From contig NC_134032.1 of assembly GCF_964204645.1 (NCBI RefSeq), positions 2,570,916-2,630,915 on the forward strand: DNA of 60,000 nt. Direction: 5' to 3'. This DNA is from Tubulanus polymorphus (taxonomy: Eukaryota; Nemertea; Palaeonemertea; Tubulaniformes; Tubulanidae). This document shows, in pieces, positions 1 to 10,556 of the stretch. The notes below the pieces were generated by a model that made no database searches, was not told where the DNA came from, and saw only the letters and a list, made by a program, of their open reading frames with translations. Each line of letters opens with the position of its first letter. Position 1 is the stretch's first letter. The translations under genes and the position numbers were made by a program.

Positions 1-44
1 CATTTTATTAGATAAACTAAATTTCCATGGGATAAAGGGATGGG

Positions 45-292
45 CTACCCGCCCGACCATCATGCTGGTCACCGTATCCGTCGTTTTTACGGCTACGACT
101 TTCCCGTCGATGTTAATCTGGTTGCTAAACATGCTGGGAGTTCACGCGGTCGTGGACGAGAGAATGGTACAGGTCGCCTCGCGTCTACAAGCCCTTAAAT
201 ACTGTCAATTTTTACGTATATCTCCTACTGGGTAAAGACATGCGCGCGTATTTTTGTCGACATTTCAGTACATATTCAACAATTCGTCACTA
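45..292 (+). pseudogene. Family A GPCR fragment (A0), TM6-TM7 only
   Basis: From about position 45 the sequence matches the last quarter of the intact receptor at 10557-11516 (TM6, third extracellular loop, TM7 and short tail), and the match continues through the stop into the 3' flank. Compared with that copy, the TM7 segment has lost two bases near position 211, which shifts the frame before the NFYVY-type motif, so no receptor end can be made. The first ~44 bases do not match the receptor, so a rearrangement breakpoint lies near 45. This is the remnant of the leftmost unit of the tandem receptor array, with the same downstream minisatellite as the other two units. Confidence 0.8.
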
Positions 293-420
293 ATGTCGTT
301 TACAATCAACATAAGACCGTAAATGCAGGTAGTGCATCCTATGGCCAAAGATACCACAGCGTTTAGCGCCATTCGTCACAATGGATTACACTATAACTTA
401 AATATCGATAACCCAAAAAT

Positions 421-683
421 TGTCAGTAAGATATAGAAAGCTGCTATAAGACTGTCAGTAAGATATATGCCCCAGAAAGCTGTTATAAGACTGTCAGTAA
501 GATATATACCCCAGAAAGCTGCTATTAGACTGTGTCAGTAAGATCTTGGAGTAATCATTTGACAAATGATTACTCCAAGGTAAGATATATACCCCGGAGA
601 GCTGTTATAAGACTGTGTCAGTAAGATATATACCCCAGAAAGCTGCTATTAGACTGTGTCAGTAAGATATATACCTCAGAAAG
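421..683 (+). repeat. ~40-bp minisatellite, array M0
   Basis: About six tandem units of 37-41 bp with core GTCAGTAAGATATATACCCC followed by AGAAAGCTGCTATAAGACT. The same family lies downstream of the A receptors at 4.9 kb and 10.6 kb. A 35-bp perfect palindrome interrupts this array at 545-579. Confidence 0.9.
545..579. repeat. 35-bp perfect palindrome inside minisatellite
   Basis: Arms of 17 bp (CTTGGAGTAATCATTTG and its exact reverse complement) are separated by a single A. Neither arm resembles the surrounding minisatellite unit. It could extrude as a cruciform, and it may have arisen by a template-switch event. Confidence 0.9.
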
Positions 684-1387
684 TGTATCGGACAATGGAT
701 AAAATTGATATCCCGCAGACGAGGGGAATGCAAATATGTGATAAGTTAATATGAAAAGTTTGATATATTCTATCCAGGAATTGGACCAAAAGCATCCTCG
801 TGTTTCCCGGTCGGATGATATATGGTTGGCTCAAGTAGGGTATTGCATAGTATAGTTCCTTCGCGTATGCTTACTGCGTTGTTCGGTTAATGTGTATCCC
901 AAAGAAAGTTGTCATGTCGACACATTCATATCGCCAGCCATTAACATTCCATGTGTCAACGTGTCGACGTATCTACCAACTAACAAATTAACTATTAACG
1001 ATCTATTAACCTCATACACCAAACACACCACGTGACCAAACACATGATAAACCCCATATTTAAAATTAAATTGCATTTCTATTTTTCTTTAGTCAATTCC
1101 AGTTCTCTGATATTAGTTTCAACACGGTTAAGCCTTCAAAATCACAGGAGATTCATTATTTATTTTCAGCACTGTCAACGTGAGATGAGCCTCAAAAAAA
1201 CCAAACGTGGGGACGGTGAAATATGGCATTGTTCACATTGCTACAGAACGACGTCGATATGTGACGACTCTTTTTTTCAAAATCAAAAATGAAACTTTCG
1301 CAGCTGATGCTTATAGTTTACTATTTCGGTTTAGATTTACTTCTCTTGTTTGTTTGTGTTTTGTGGTCACCCGTCAACCAGTCAAAC
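684..1387. other. Gene-free stretch
   Basis: AT-rich sequence between the first minisatellite and the 109-bp duplication. I see no coding signature on either strand; the short open frames here have no recognisable domain. Confidence 0.5.
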
Positions 1388-1605
1388 CACGATCCTTGTA
1401 CATACATTGGCGACAACATTGCGACGTGACGTCCGTCGACCGTCAACCAGCGGATGATATAGGTATATGCACTCTATCGTCTCTCATTTTTGTCACCACG
1501 ATCCTTGTACATAAATTGGCGACAACATTGCATCGTGTCATCCGTCGGCCGTCCACTGTCGACCAGCGGGTGAGATATGCACTCTATTATCTCTCCAATG
1601 GGCCA
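1388..1605. repeat. 109-bp tandem duplication
   Basis: Two diverged copies, 1388-1496 and 1497-1605, both start CACGATCCTTGTACATA and run through a motif ending in ATATGCACTCTAT. The second copy leads directly into the 701-bp duplication. Confidence 0.75.
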
Positions 1606-2139
1606 ACCAACAAATAACCAACAGTAGTCAACTGTCACTAGTCGTCGGTCAACCTGTACATGAACTGTTCCTTTGCCGCGCACTTATACCCAATTATCAA
1701 TGTATTCATGCGCTAATGTATTAATGCGCTGATACATTAACCGTACAACTTATTAACTCTACGCCAAGGCACTATACTATGCTATATTCGACTTGGGCCA
1801 TATGGTTTTATAATCTCGCGGAGGAATGGTTTAGGTAAGTCAATTTTTGGTATTTAAGCTAACAACGCTTTTATCAAACTGCAGCTTGGTACGGAATATT
1901 TTTGTTTTTTCAAATGAAGTGCCCCTTCACCTAGATCGCAAACATTCCATTTGATATAACTTCTCGCAACATCGTAGCGCTTGCATCAAGCTGTTCGGTA
2001 TTATGTTGCCTAGTATTGTTACCTGATTCGATACATCGCGATCATGGAAATAAAGGTTTGAAGATAATTTTGTCTATTTCTGTAACTTTTGTCTTGGTTA
2101 CTTGTCGTTCAATTAATGGCATTGATTTGATATTTTCAG

Positions 2140-2425
2140 CAATGCTGTCCTCCACAAATGGAAACATACTTTCGTCGCATACGACAAAGACAACAGCGGA
2201 TCGTTGGAGAAGGGAGAATTAGAAGGTTTTCTGGCAATCCTCGGTCAGATCGGCGAGCGCGAGCAAGAAATAAGGGAACAACTCTCCACATCTCTCCACT
2301 GGGCCAACATACAAACAACCAACAGTAGTCAACTGTCACTAGTCGTCGGTCAATCTGTACATGAACTGTTCCTTTGCCGCGCACTTATACCCAATTATCA
2401 ATGTATTCATGCGCCAATGTATTAA
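2140..2425 (+). pseudogene. Truncated copy of EF-hand terminal exon
   Basis: This is the left copy of the EF-hand exon. The acceptor (TATTTTCAG) is intact at 2131-2139 and the frame matches the complete copy through the first EF-hand, with a lysine for asparagine change in the loop. The match ends near 2278 at the duplication joint. The frame then stays open through unrelated duplicated DNA for about 48 codons to a stop at 2423-2425. If spliced in, it would give a one-EF-hand protein with a new tail. I treat it as a duplication by-product, although a transcript using it is possible. Confidence 0.6.
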
Positions 2426-2841
2426 TGCGCTGATACATTAACCGCACAACTAATTAACTCTACGCCATGTTGCTATACTATGCTCTATCCGACTTGGGCC
2501 ATATGGTTTTATAATCTCGCTGAGGAATGGTTTAGATAAGTCAATTTTTAGTATTTAAGCTAACAACGCTTTTATCAAACTGCAGCTTGGTACGGAATAT
2601 TTTTGTTTTTTCAAATGAAGTGCCCCTTCACCTAAATCGCAAACATTCCATTTGATATAACATCTCGCAACATCGTAGTGCTTGCATCAAGCTGTTCGGT
2701 ATTATGTTGTCTAGTGTTGTTACCTGATTCGATACATCGCGATCATGGAAATAAAAGTTTGAAGATAATTTTGTCTATTTTTTATAACTTTTGTCTTGGT
2801 TACTTGTCGTTCAATTCATGGCATTGATTTGACATTTTCAG

Positions 2842-3130
2842 CAATGCTGTCCTCCACAAATGGAAACATACTTTCGTCGCATACGACAAAGACAACAGCG
2901 GATCGTTGGAGAACGGAGAATTAGAAGGTTTTCTGGCAATCCTCGGTCAGATCGGCGAGCGCGAGCAAGAAATAAGGGAAAAACTCGCCGAATGCGACAC
3001 CGACGGAAAGGAGGGAATTTCATTCGAGGAACTCGAGAAATTTGTCAGATCTGAGATCAAAGAAATACTCGACACGAAAATGGACGATTTTCTCCAGCAG
3101 GCCATCGATGATCATCGCGAAGTCGTGTAA
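2842..3130 (+). CDS. EF-hand calcium-binding protein, 3' terminal exon (partial gene)
   Basis: A 289-bp terminal exon follows the acceptor TGACATTTTCAG ending at 2841 and ends in TAA at 3128-3130. The first base completes a split codon, and 95 codons follow. Two canonical EF-hand loops are visible. One is DKDNSGSLENGE (calcium ligands at positions 1, 3, 5 and 12), and the second is DTDGKEGISFEE, about 32 residues later. The ~33-residue C-terminus is acidic and helical. Spacing and the WKHTF lead-in recall calbindin/secretagogin-type hexa-EF-hand proteins, but two hands are not enough to name a family. Upstream exons were not found: the DNA to the left is duplicated and rearranged, so they lie outside the window or are lost. 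A start at the internal Met in the first loop would break that EF-hand and is unlikely to be real. Confidence 0.7.
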
Positions 3131-4400
3131 ATTCAATCGTCATGAAAACAATCAGCTGATAGTAGATATTTGTTAGTAAAAGTTGAGATGAATTATACAT
3201 TTTTAGCTATGTTTTCTGTTTCGCAGCCGAACTATTCGACTTTCGTCGAGTCGTCGAAAGTAGAGGCGGGAAATCAGATAGCCCGTAGGCAAATTCTGCA
3301 AGTATGTCGAGATGAAAAATGAAAAAGGCGCTTTAAATGGGGGGAAACGGAAAAAATAATGATACCTTTTTCTATTATTTAATTATTATCCACGAAAAAA
3401 CTCTGACCGCAGCCAAACATTTTAATTGAGCGAAAATTGTAGTTTATCATGATGGGAGGTATAGAAAAAAAGAAATTAAGGTCGACTTTTTCTGCACTTG
3501 TAACGGAACGGGGATAAATAAATAACCCCGGCAAAATATTCTTCCTCTGAAGTCCGGTTCCATGTCATTGGTAGCGTTCATAAAACCGAATTCAAATTGG
3601 CGTCCGCCACTGGGTCCGTCTCGGGTCCTTCCAGTGCCGGAAGGGAACTGGATAAGGGGATGCGTGGTTTAACATCCACCCCGAGATAAGTAGATAAAAA
3701 GAAAGAAAATAACCACTAGAGAATATCCGTCATTATGATTCGACCATCAAGGACCGTCATAAAGGGTAAGTAAATAAAGTGAGGCCTATCGCCGCCGGCT
3801 AACACCTCTTCCACTGTTGTCGCTCACACTTTCCGTGCCTCGAGTCACATGGCCAAAGTAACCACCCCCAACCCACTCAGGATAGAAGTCAGGGGATTTC
3901 TCACATCATCGCTCTATCGCATCCTCAGAGCGGCACAAAATTCTGTCTACCCCCCTGGGCCGAGTCACACAACATTCCAAGTGCCCACCGCACAAACTCG
4001 TCCCCCGCACAGTCTCATGGGATCGGCGAACAACTAGTCTGGACCTCAACCAAATATCTTCGTGCAACGTTGGCGACAAACGTCTCCCAAATCTACATAC
4101 AACTGCGTCATCTAGTTCGAATCCTGTCATTGGGGCTTGCGTGGTGATGCAGATAAGAAAAAGCAATCCAGGATCTCGATACTACGTAAACAAACTATCG
4201 TATAGAATATAGTACGAAAAGGTGCGTGTCCTTATTTACTCGATGGACATCCCGACAACACTAGCAACCGTTATCGATATCAATAGGCATACTTGTAATA
4301 TACACTTGAAAATAAACCTTCGCATACTGATTACTAATACGATACGTTGACTAAAAACGATATAAAAGAAACGTAAGGCGTTCTCGAGCTCATCCTCAGG
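3131..4400. other. Gene-free region with a tRNA-like B-box
   Basis: 3' flank of the EF-hand exon. An AGTTCGAATCC motif at 4114-4124 resembles a pol III B-box, so a SINE may end here, but I see no convincing A-box. Short open frames on both strands show no domain. Confidence 0.35.
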
Positions 4401-4699
4401 CTTCAGATCCGAAAGCTAGAATCTGGCTTGGAGCTTAAAGCTTAAACTGCGGTCCGATGATAAGTTGGTAAGCTTGAACTGGTAAGCTGGTTGATAAGCT
4501 TGCACAGAGTCGATGTTGAAGCTGAAAAACTGGTTCAAGATTCGCAGACACAAGCTTCGGCGAGCTTGTCCCGGAGCTACGGCTAAAATCTTCGTTGAAT
4601 TTTGGACATCTCGCATCGGCTTGAGGATGAGCTTGAGCAACGAAATAAAGTTCCGGGACCCGGAGGTCCGGAGGAGCTCAGAGAGTAACACACGTACCA

Positions 4700-4790
4700 A
4701 TAGTGAGCGGAGAACTGTCGAATCTCCGGCCGCGAGCCGTATTTATAGGCGATGCAGTGACGTCACAATCAGCTTGGGATGCTGATTGGA
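4700..4790 (-). promoter_or_regulatory. Candidate leftward promoter: CCAAT, CRE, TATA
   Basis: Read on the - strand, a CCAAT box (4785-4789) is followed by a perfect CRE palindrome TGACGTCA (4758-4765) and then TATAAATA (4740-4747), in the order and spacing of a textbook pol II core promoter. Initiation would fall near 4710-4715, just upstream of a 94-codon - strand open frame (4700-4416) that shows no known domain. The segment is absent from the equivalent place in the second array unit. It could also be part of an unrecognised LTR. Confidence 0.4.
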
Positions 4791-4874
4791 CCAAGTCAAA
4801 CCGGTTCGTTTTCATTAGGCGTTCGATTATACTTTCTCACATTGTTCGAGAGAAAAATCTGAATCCGAACGACG

Positions 4875-5847
4875 ATGAATTCTAGCAGCGATATCTCCGC
4901 GATCAGTCGACCTTACAACAGCTATATAATACTGATGTCCACGGTGAACGAGACGGGTCGCACGCGTCTGCTTTCGCTGGTATTGTTACCGATACTCTTC
5001 GCGTCGGGTGCGTTCGGGAACACGTGCACTTTGCTGATAGCCGGCAGCCGACAGTTCCGCGCTTTGTCCTGTTCGAATTATCTCATTATGTTGTCGGTTA
5101 GCGATATGCTCGTCTGCGTCGCTTTGGAGGCGATGCCGCTGTTGCATTTCTGGCTACGGGAACTAGGCTTCGGCGGCGTGCTTCTAAACAGCGCGGCCGC
5201 CTGCGCCGTCTATGAGGTCGTGTTCCTCGCGTCGTACTGTGACAGTTCCTGGCTCGTCGTCGCTATATCGCTCGAGCATCTGGCGGTCGTTTCGTTACCA
5301 CTGTCGTCGCGCCTAATTTGCACGAGAACCTTCGCCCGAAGCGCCGTGGCTTGCGTCACGGTCGGCTGCCACGGTCGGCTGCTTCGCCGTGTCGTCGGGC
5401 TTCTTCTTCAGCATGCGTTTTACGGTATCGCTGGGTTGTTACGCCGTACCGGGTCGGCACGACGAATACATGACCGCCGTCGGAAGTCTATGCTACTTCG
5501 TGCCGCAGTTCCTGATCGCGGCGGCTAACACGGCCATCGTGGTTCTACTCTTCGCGCGTAAAGGCCCGTGCTCGACCGATAGGAAGTCGGCCACCTCTAC
5601 CCGCACGACCGTCATGCTGGTCACCGTGTCCGTCGTTTTTACGGCTACGACTTTCCCGTCGATGTTAATCACGTTGCTGAACAAGCTCGGAGTTCATGTA
5701 ATCGCAGACGAGAGAATGGTAGAGGTCGCCTCGCGTCTACAAGCCCTGAACTACTGTATCGATTTCTACGTATATCTCCTACTGGGCAAAGACATGCGCG
5801 CGTATTTTTGTCGACATTTCTGTAAATGTTTAACAATTCGTCACTAA
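4875..5847 (+). pseudogene. Family A class A GPCR (A1), frameshifted
   Basis: A near-identical copy of the intact receptor at 10557-11516: same ATG and MNSSSDI start, seven predicted membrane helices, single exon. An exact 13-bp tandem duplication (5357-5369 repeated at 5370-5382, unit CACGGTCGGCTGC) inside TM4 shifts the frame. The original frame stops at 5526-5528, while the receptor sequence continues in the next frame to the stop at 5845-5847. At the end of TM3 the conserved arginine of the E/DRY position is replaced by histidine (SLEHLAVV, against SLERLAVV in the intact copy), so function may already have been relaxed. The minisatellite follows ~140 bp after the stop, and the broken B receptor lies beyond it in convergent orientation. 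Confidence 0.9.
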
Positions 5848-5984
5848 TGTCGTTTAAAATCAACATAAGACCGTAAATGCGGGTAGTGCATCCTATGGCC
5901 AAAAGATGTCTTTTTGTCCACGGTCGTTTAGCGCCATTCGTCACAATAGATTACACTACAACTTTAAAATATCGACAACCCAGA

Positions 5985-6229
5985 AGTTCTCAGTAAGATA
6001 TAAACGCTGTAATGCTGCTATAGGACGGTATAAATAAGATATATACCCCAGAAAGCTGCTATAAGGTTGTCAGTAAGATATATACCACAGAAAGTTGCTA
6101 TAAGACTGTGTCAGTAAAATATATACCCCAGAAAGCTGTTATAAAACTGTGCCAGTAAGATATATACCCCAGAAAGCTGCTATAAGACTGTGTCAGTAAG
6201 ATATATACCCCAGAAAGCTGTTATAAGAC
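5985..6229 (+). repeat. ~40-bp minisatellite, array M1 left part
   Basis: About six units of the array family, ending in AAGAC at 6225-6229, which is the target-site copy of the LTR inserted at 6230. Confidence 0.9.
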
Positions 6230-6859
6230 TGTCCCAAACCAGAGTTGGACGTAGAACTTATCAAATCGAGGACAAGACGGCTACAATCATAAAAGGTCTA
6301 ACGCACTTTATTTTCGAGTGTGTGAAACGCACAGGTTACAGATACACAGTGAACACGAGCGTGTGGTTAACTGAAAAATACACAATTAAACCCTAAAAAT
6401 TTGATAAATAATAATTCAAATTACGGAGAAAAAAGGCCTTGATAAATGCAATAAATAGTTGACATTTAGAAATGTATAATTTTAACTTAGAACTCTTTTT
6501 AGTTGTAGAGAGCCTATGTCTTTCCTCTAACAGAATACTGTGGCGAATGCCCAGAAGTACAGTTGTACAGAGCAAACGTAAAGGAAAATTAAACCACCCA
6601 TGAAACAGCTTACCTAAACTACACAATATCAGTTTCTATGAATTCAAACCACACAACACAGCTCACCAACACTACATAATACCAGATTAATATGAATTCA
6701 AACCACACAAAACAGCTTACCAACAGCTTACCAATACTACCTAACAACAACATACTAACATAAAGCACGCAAAATAAAGATAAAGACCAAAAAAGATAAT
6801 AAACTAAATTAACTGAAACTTAACAGACCTGAAAGAAAAACTGTTGCCAGTGGGCAACA
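6230..6859 (-). mobile_element. Solo LTR (630 bp) inserted in the minisatellite
   Basis: The insert begins TGTCCC and ends GGCAACA on the + strand (TG...CA termini) and is flanked by AAGAC at both 6225-6229 and 6860-6864, a 5-bp target duplication. An AATAAA signal is readable on the - strand (near 6308), so the LTR is probably oriented leftward. No gag-pol lies between LTRs, so this is a solo LTR left by recombination. It is absent from the equivalent array at 11.7-12.5 kb. One caveat is that the minisatellite unit itself contains AAGACTGT, so part of the apparent target copy is array sequence; the TG/CA ends make the call credible. Confidence 0.7.
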
Positions 6860-6864
6860 AAGAC

Positions 6865-7080
6865 TGTGTCAGTAAGATATATACCCTAGAAAGCTGTTAT
6901 AAGACTGTGTCAGTAAGTTATATACCCCAGAAAGCTGCTATAAGACTGTGCCAGTAAGATATATACCCCAGAAAGCTGCTATAAGACTGTGTCAGTAAGA
7001 TATATACCCCGGAAAGCTGCTATAAGACTGTGCCAGTAAGATTTATACCCCAGAAAGCTGCTATAAGACTGTGTCATTTA
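6865..7080 (+). repeat. ~40-bp minisatellite, array M1 right part
   Basis: Continuation of array M1 after the solo LTR: about five units of the same core with single-base variants (GTGTCAG or GTGCCAG at the joint). Confidence 0.9.
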
Positions 7081-8146
7081 GGAGCAATACAAGTTAAAAT
7101 AGAGGATGTGTTTGACGAAGATCAAATTGAAATTTGTCCGTCGGTCCTATACTCGGTCGTCAGTCATCACTGGGTTCATCTCTAGTTTGGTGGAGATTAC
7201 CAAACTGCAGGCATTTTACACAAAACAGAATCCGTTTATACGAATAGAAAAAAAGAAAATGCATCGCCTTTATGTCCCCGAACAACAACTAAAAACAGCA
7301 AGCAACGTGATCACAACTGATGTAGAATTTATTAAACATTTAAGAAAGAGGAATAAAGTAAAAAGATAGCCCCCGGTGTGTACCAGTTTGTAACGTGGAT
7401 TTTTTTTTTTGAATGTCCTTAAAGTGACGATGATTTTCTCGTCGATTTTATTGAAAATATTCACGCATTAGCCTTAGGGTATCATTAACAAACCGACCAA
7501 TCAAACCCACTGGGAACGAAACAGAGGTTGGATTTTGAAATCTGAAATCGATGTACAGTTTATGTTGTTGCAGGATCGGTCCAATTCACAGAACTTTTTG
7601 ACAATCGTAAATTTCGTATCCAGTTCGTGTAAACAATCTTCCAACCAGCCTGAACCGGTCAGCGACTGATTGTGGTTTACATTATTAGCCAACATTGTGT
7701 TATCAATACTTAGTTTCACAGCGCTGTATTAAGCTAAATATGTAATGGTGATGGTGCGAATTTTAAAAACCTTTAAGTCCGATTGCTACCTGATGAAGTT
7801 CAACTCAAATTCATGGTTTTATTACAATTTTATAATTCGCCACCTGGTGTTTTCGATGAGAACAGGAATTCAAACTTAACCGCTTTTTAGGTTTATACTT
7901 TTTCAGGAAACTGGACCCTGGGCCAAGGGCGCAGTCGTGGGGTTAGATTTAAGACCAATTTTACACCTTAGTTCTATAATCAATCTAACAACTCAAGACC
8001 AGTCTATGACCTGGTCTAAAGATTTAATGCCACTTTTTTACTTATCGTATCGCCCCTTGTTAAAAATTTGGAGTAGCAAAATGTAAAGCTAATGGTGAAA
8101 AAAAACAAATTCGACGGTGAAAAAGCTCCTTTTTGCGGACCATAAA
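7081..8146. other. Shared tail-to-tail spacer of array unit 1
   Basis: About 1 kb that is closely repeated at 12476-13524. It separates the 3' end of receptor A from the 3' end of receptor B. A - strand frame around 7501-7719 looks protein-like, but in the second unit the equivalent frame carries a stop, so it is either decayed or not coding. No known domain. Confidence 0.5.
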
Positions 8147-9161
8147 TCAAGCTTTGGCGGCCGAGCTAGCCGATGACTTATTGGTCGGCGGAGTTTGACA
8201 CCTTAACATGTAGGACAACTGGTTTCTGAAATTCGGGTCGCGAATGCAGTAGATGTAACCGTTGATCGCGTGTCCGATCACGTGCAGAAGTTGTGCCGAC
8301 GAGTCGAACATGATCAGGGAGTGCAGGAGGCTCATGCAGGCTAACTTGATGTAATTGTAGAGATCCTGGACGAATAAATTCACGCAAAACGGTACGTTCA
8401 AAACCAGAAACGATACCGACACGGACATCAGGGTCACCGTCAGTTCTTTCTCTTTCGACGCTTTGGTCGTCTTCGTGTCGGCGGTCATCTCCGAGGTGGA
8501 CGCCGCCGCTCGCAACAGCGTCATCACGATCGCCGTGTTGAACAGAAACAGGCTCGGTATCGGCAGATAGAATAATAAACTGTTGATGACGTGCGACCAG
8601 AAGTCGTACAGAGGCTCGCCTATGTGATTGCTCGACAAAGAGGCGAACAGGTCGCAGATTTTGATGGTATCGTAAAACACGTAAGCCGGTCCTCCTCCTA
8701 GACAGGCCAGAACGAATATAGCCACGTGATTGCGATGGCTTTTTTCACCGTGCAGAATTCGGTAGCTTTAAACGGGAATAGCACGACGAACGCCCTCTCG
8801 GCGGGCATCGCTATGACCGTCCAGGTGCCCGCCGTATTCGCCTTGAACACCCAGGCTTGCATAAGTTTGCAAACGTACTCGTTTTCGTGGCCGTACGCCA
8901 AAACGGGTCGCATAAACAGGTAAACCGTGTCGACGGCCGCTATAGAGCACATGTACCATGAGGCAGAGCTACGCAAGGCCTGACCCCGGGCGCCAACAGG
9001 GTCAGGACGTTCCCGACGATGCCGATTGCCGCAACGACGTAAATAGTGTAACGACCGAGGATATAAAACATGTTCACGTAGAACGGGTCGCACAGTAAAT
9101 TCGTCTTTGCCATTTCGCAAAATTCTGCGCTGAACCCGCCGGCGCTCGCGTTCGTCATCAT
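8147..9161 (-). pseudogene. Family B class A GPCR (B1), two frameshifts
   Basis: A single-exon seven-helix receptor reading leftward from ATG at 9161 (MMTNASAGG start) to TGA at 8147-8149. TM1 carries the GNVLTLLA pattern, TM3 ends MPAERAFVV (an E-R variant of the DRY motif), TM6 is SVSFLVLNVPFCV and TM7 ends in HAINGYIYCI. Comparison with the second copy shows two single-base deletions: one near 8985 (after TM1), the other near 8721 (start of TM4). Reading therefore has to change frame twice. The tail is Ser/Ala/Lys rich. It lies tail to tail with A1 across the minisatellite. Sequencing error cannot be excluded for single-base losses, but the sister copy is also broken. Confidence 0.85.
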
Positions 9162-9833
9162 GGCTGGTCTCGAGAAAGTTTAGTTCTTCTAATTCTTAAG
9201 CAATCGCTGCAGCAATCGACTTCTTTCTAAAAAAAGATTGAGAAAAGAGAATGAAATTAATTGTGTATGGAGAGATGGAATTGGTAGCTATCCGCGGATA
9301 TTGGTGAGTCAGGTAACACCGACGATCAGCTTAGGGTTCAACGGGATTCGAACCAATTCGAGTCCAACTCCGCGTTACAAGGACCCAATGAGGTTCGAAC
9401 CCCACCTCATCTGGTTTGAGAGTCTAGCATTTTTATTATCTCTACGACTTATCATTCTCATCAATTCCTCTCGATGTAAATTCAACACGTCCATTTTTCT
9501 GATACCGCTGCGTGATACCGCTTAATGAACGATTGACTCAATCGAACTGGTGACAGTCAGCTCATTATCGTAAACTAACGAAATGCGAGCCGAATTGAGA
9601 GTGTTTAAAGAGACTCTTTTATTATACGAAATAATTCACCAGGTTCTGAATACTGTCTAAAAAGAGTCTACGTACTCAACACCAGCGATGTATACAAATT
9701 AGCGTAATTTTATGTTGCATTGAAACACTTAACTCTCAAGTTGGTTTTTACTACAGACCAGGATTCGACAAATCACGATGTAGATCACACATAAATTAAT
9801 CTGTGGAACTGAGTGAAATTAACCCCGGACGAA
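9162..9833. other. 5' flank of B1, shared with the second unit
   Basis: Homologous to 14520-15190. On the - strand at about 9342-9362 a GGTTCGAATCCCGTTGAAC motif resembles a pol III B-box, and a second GTTCGAACC-like motif lies at about 9393-9402. There is no full tRNA fold and no clear A-box, so no tRNA is called. Confidence 0.4.
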
Positions 9834-10082
9834 TGTGGAACTGGATTCAATAGTCAAATTAAACCCATAAAACTGTGGAACTGGATTCAAAAGTCAAATT
9901 AAACCCATAAACTGTGGAACTTGATTCAAAGTCAAATCAAACCCATAAAACTGTGGAACTGGATTCAAAATCAAATCAAACCCATAAAACTGTGGAACTG
10001 GATTCAAAGTCAAATCAAACCTACACAACTGTTGAATTTAGATGCAGAGTCAAATTGAACCCACACAACTGTGGAACTGGGT
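9834..10082 (+). repeat. 39-41-bp minisatellite, ~6 units
   Basis: Units with core TGTGGAACTGGATTCAAAGT followed by CAAATCAAACCCATAAAAC. Where the unit is 39 bp it keeps one frame and encodes a repeating ELDSKSNQTHKTV peptide; this is probably incidental. The second array unit holds only about one copy (near 15175-15200), so the expansion is specific to unit 1. Confidence 0.85.
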
Positions 10083-10556
10083 ATCATGGGAACCATGTAC
10101 CGGTATGTCTCCACAGCCAACGTGTTTCGAACTAGAGACCTATTTGTTCCCAGTCCTCCACTCAACAAACTGAGCTAACTGCACAGGACGATAAATGAGG
10201 GATATTTCGTACAATTCCACTTTAAGAGGTAGAAACAAAATGTGATATCAACTACTGTCTTATCCATGGATTATTTCATCAAGGCAGGAAGAAGTTATTG
10301 TCACGGAATTGACCGGTTTAGCTGGCTAATAATAGGCCTAATACGTCCGGCGATTAGTAACGCAATAGGATGATTCATCTGATAATTTTTTCAATTCAAA
10401 AACCGAGAAACAAATTACGATAACAATAACTTTAACAAATAGATGAATAAAGACATCGATACGCTAGTTTCTGTAATTGTCAAAATCGAAGTCAAACCGG
10501 TTCGTTTTCATTACTTTCTCCCATCGTTCGAGTGTAAAATCTGAATCCGAACGACG
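10083..10556. other. Upstream region of intact receptor A2
   Basis: The 65 bp before the ATG (from ~10491) match the region before A1 (from ~4795), after which the two upstreams diverge completely. The minimal shared 5' flank is therefore short and no common core promoter is obvious in it. Confidence 0.4.

Larger units (their letters stand above)
1590..3130 (+). repeat. 701-bp tandem segmental duplication carrying an EF-hand exon
   Basis: Sequence from 1590 is repeated from 2291 at a constant offset of 701-702 bp, including the intron sequence and the splice acceptor of the EF-hand exon. The left unit (1590-2290) cuts the exon off at about 2278, where the right unit begins. The right unit carries the whole exon. 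Divergence between units is a few per cent. Confidence 0.85.

Noticed and set aside
1474-2384. Open - strand frames starting MRGKGTVHVQ in both 701-bp units
   Set aside because: They are repeated only because the DNA is duplicated; no domain, and the frame crosses the EF-hand exon antisense.
3906-4166. 86-codon - strand frame ending in a Cys/Arg-rich stretch
   Set aside because: No recognisable domain; lies in a tRNA-like repeat region.
6230-6859. Helitron insertion (TC start, terminal hairpin GTTGCC/GGCAAC)
   Set aside because: No CTRR end; TG...CA ends plus a 5-bp target copy fit a solo LTR better.
9342-9425. tRNA gene on the - strand
   Set aside because: Only B-box-like motifs are present; no A-box and no cloverleaf. 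The second unit has the same motif, also without a fold.
9914-10135. Repeat protein with ELDSKSNQTHKTV units
   Set aside because: The frame is lost where units are 40-41 bp; it is a minisatellite read by chance.
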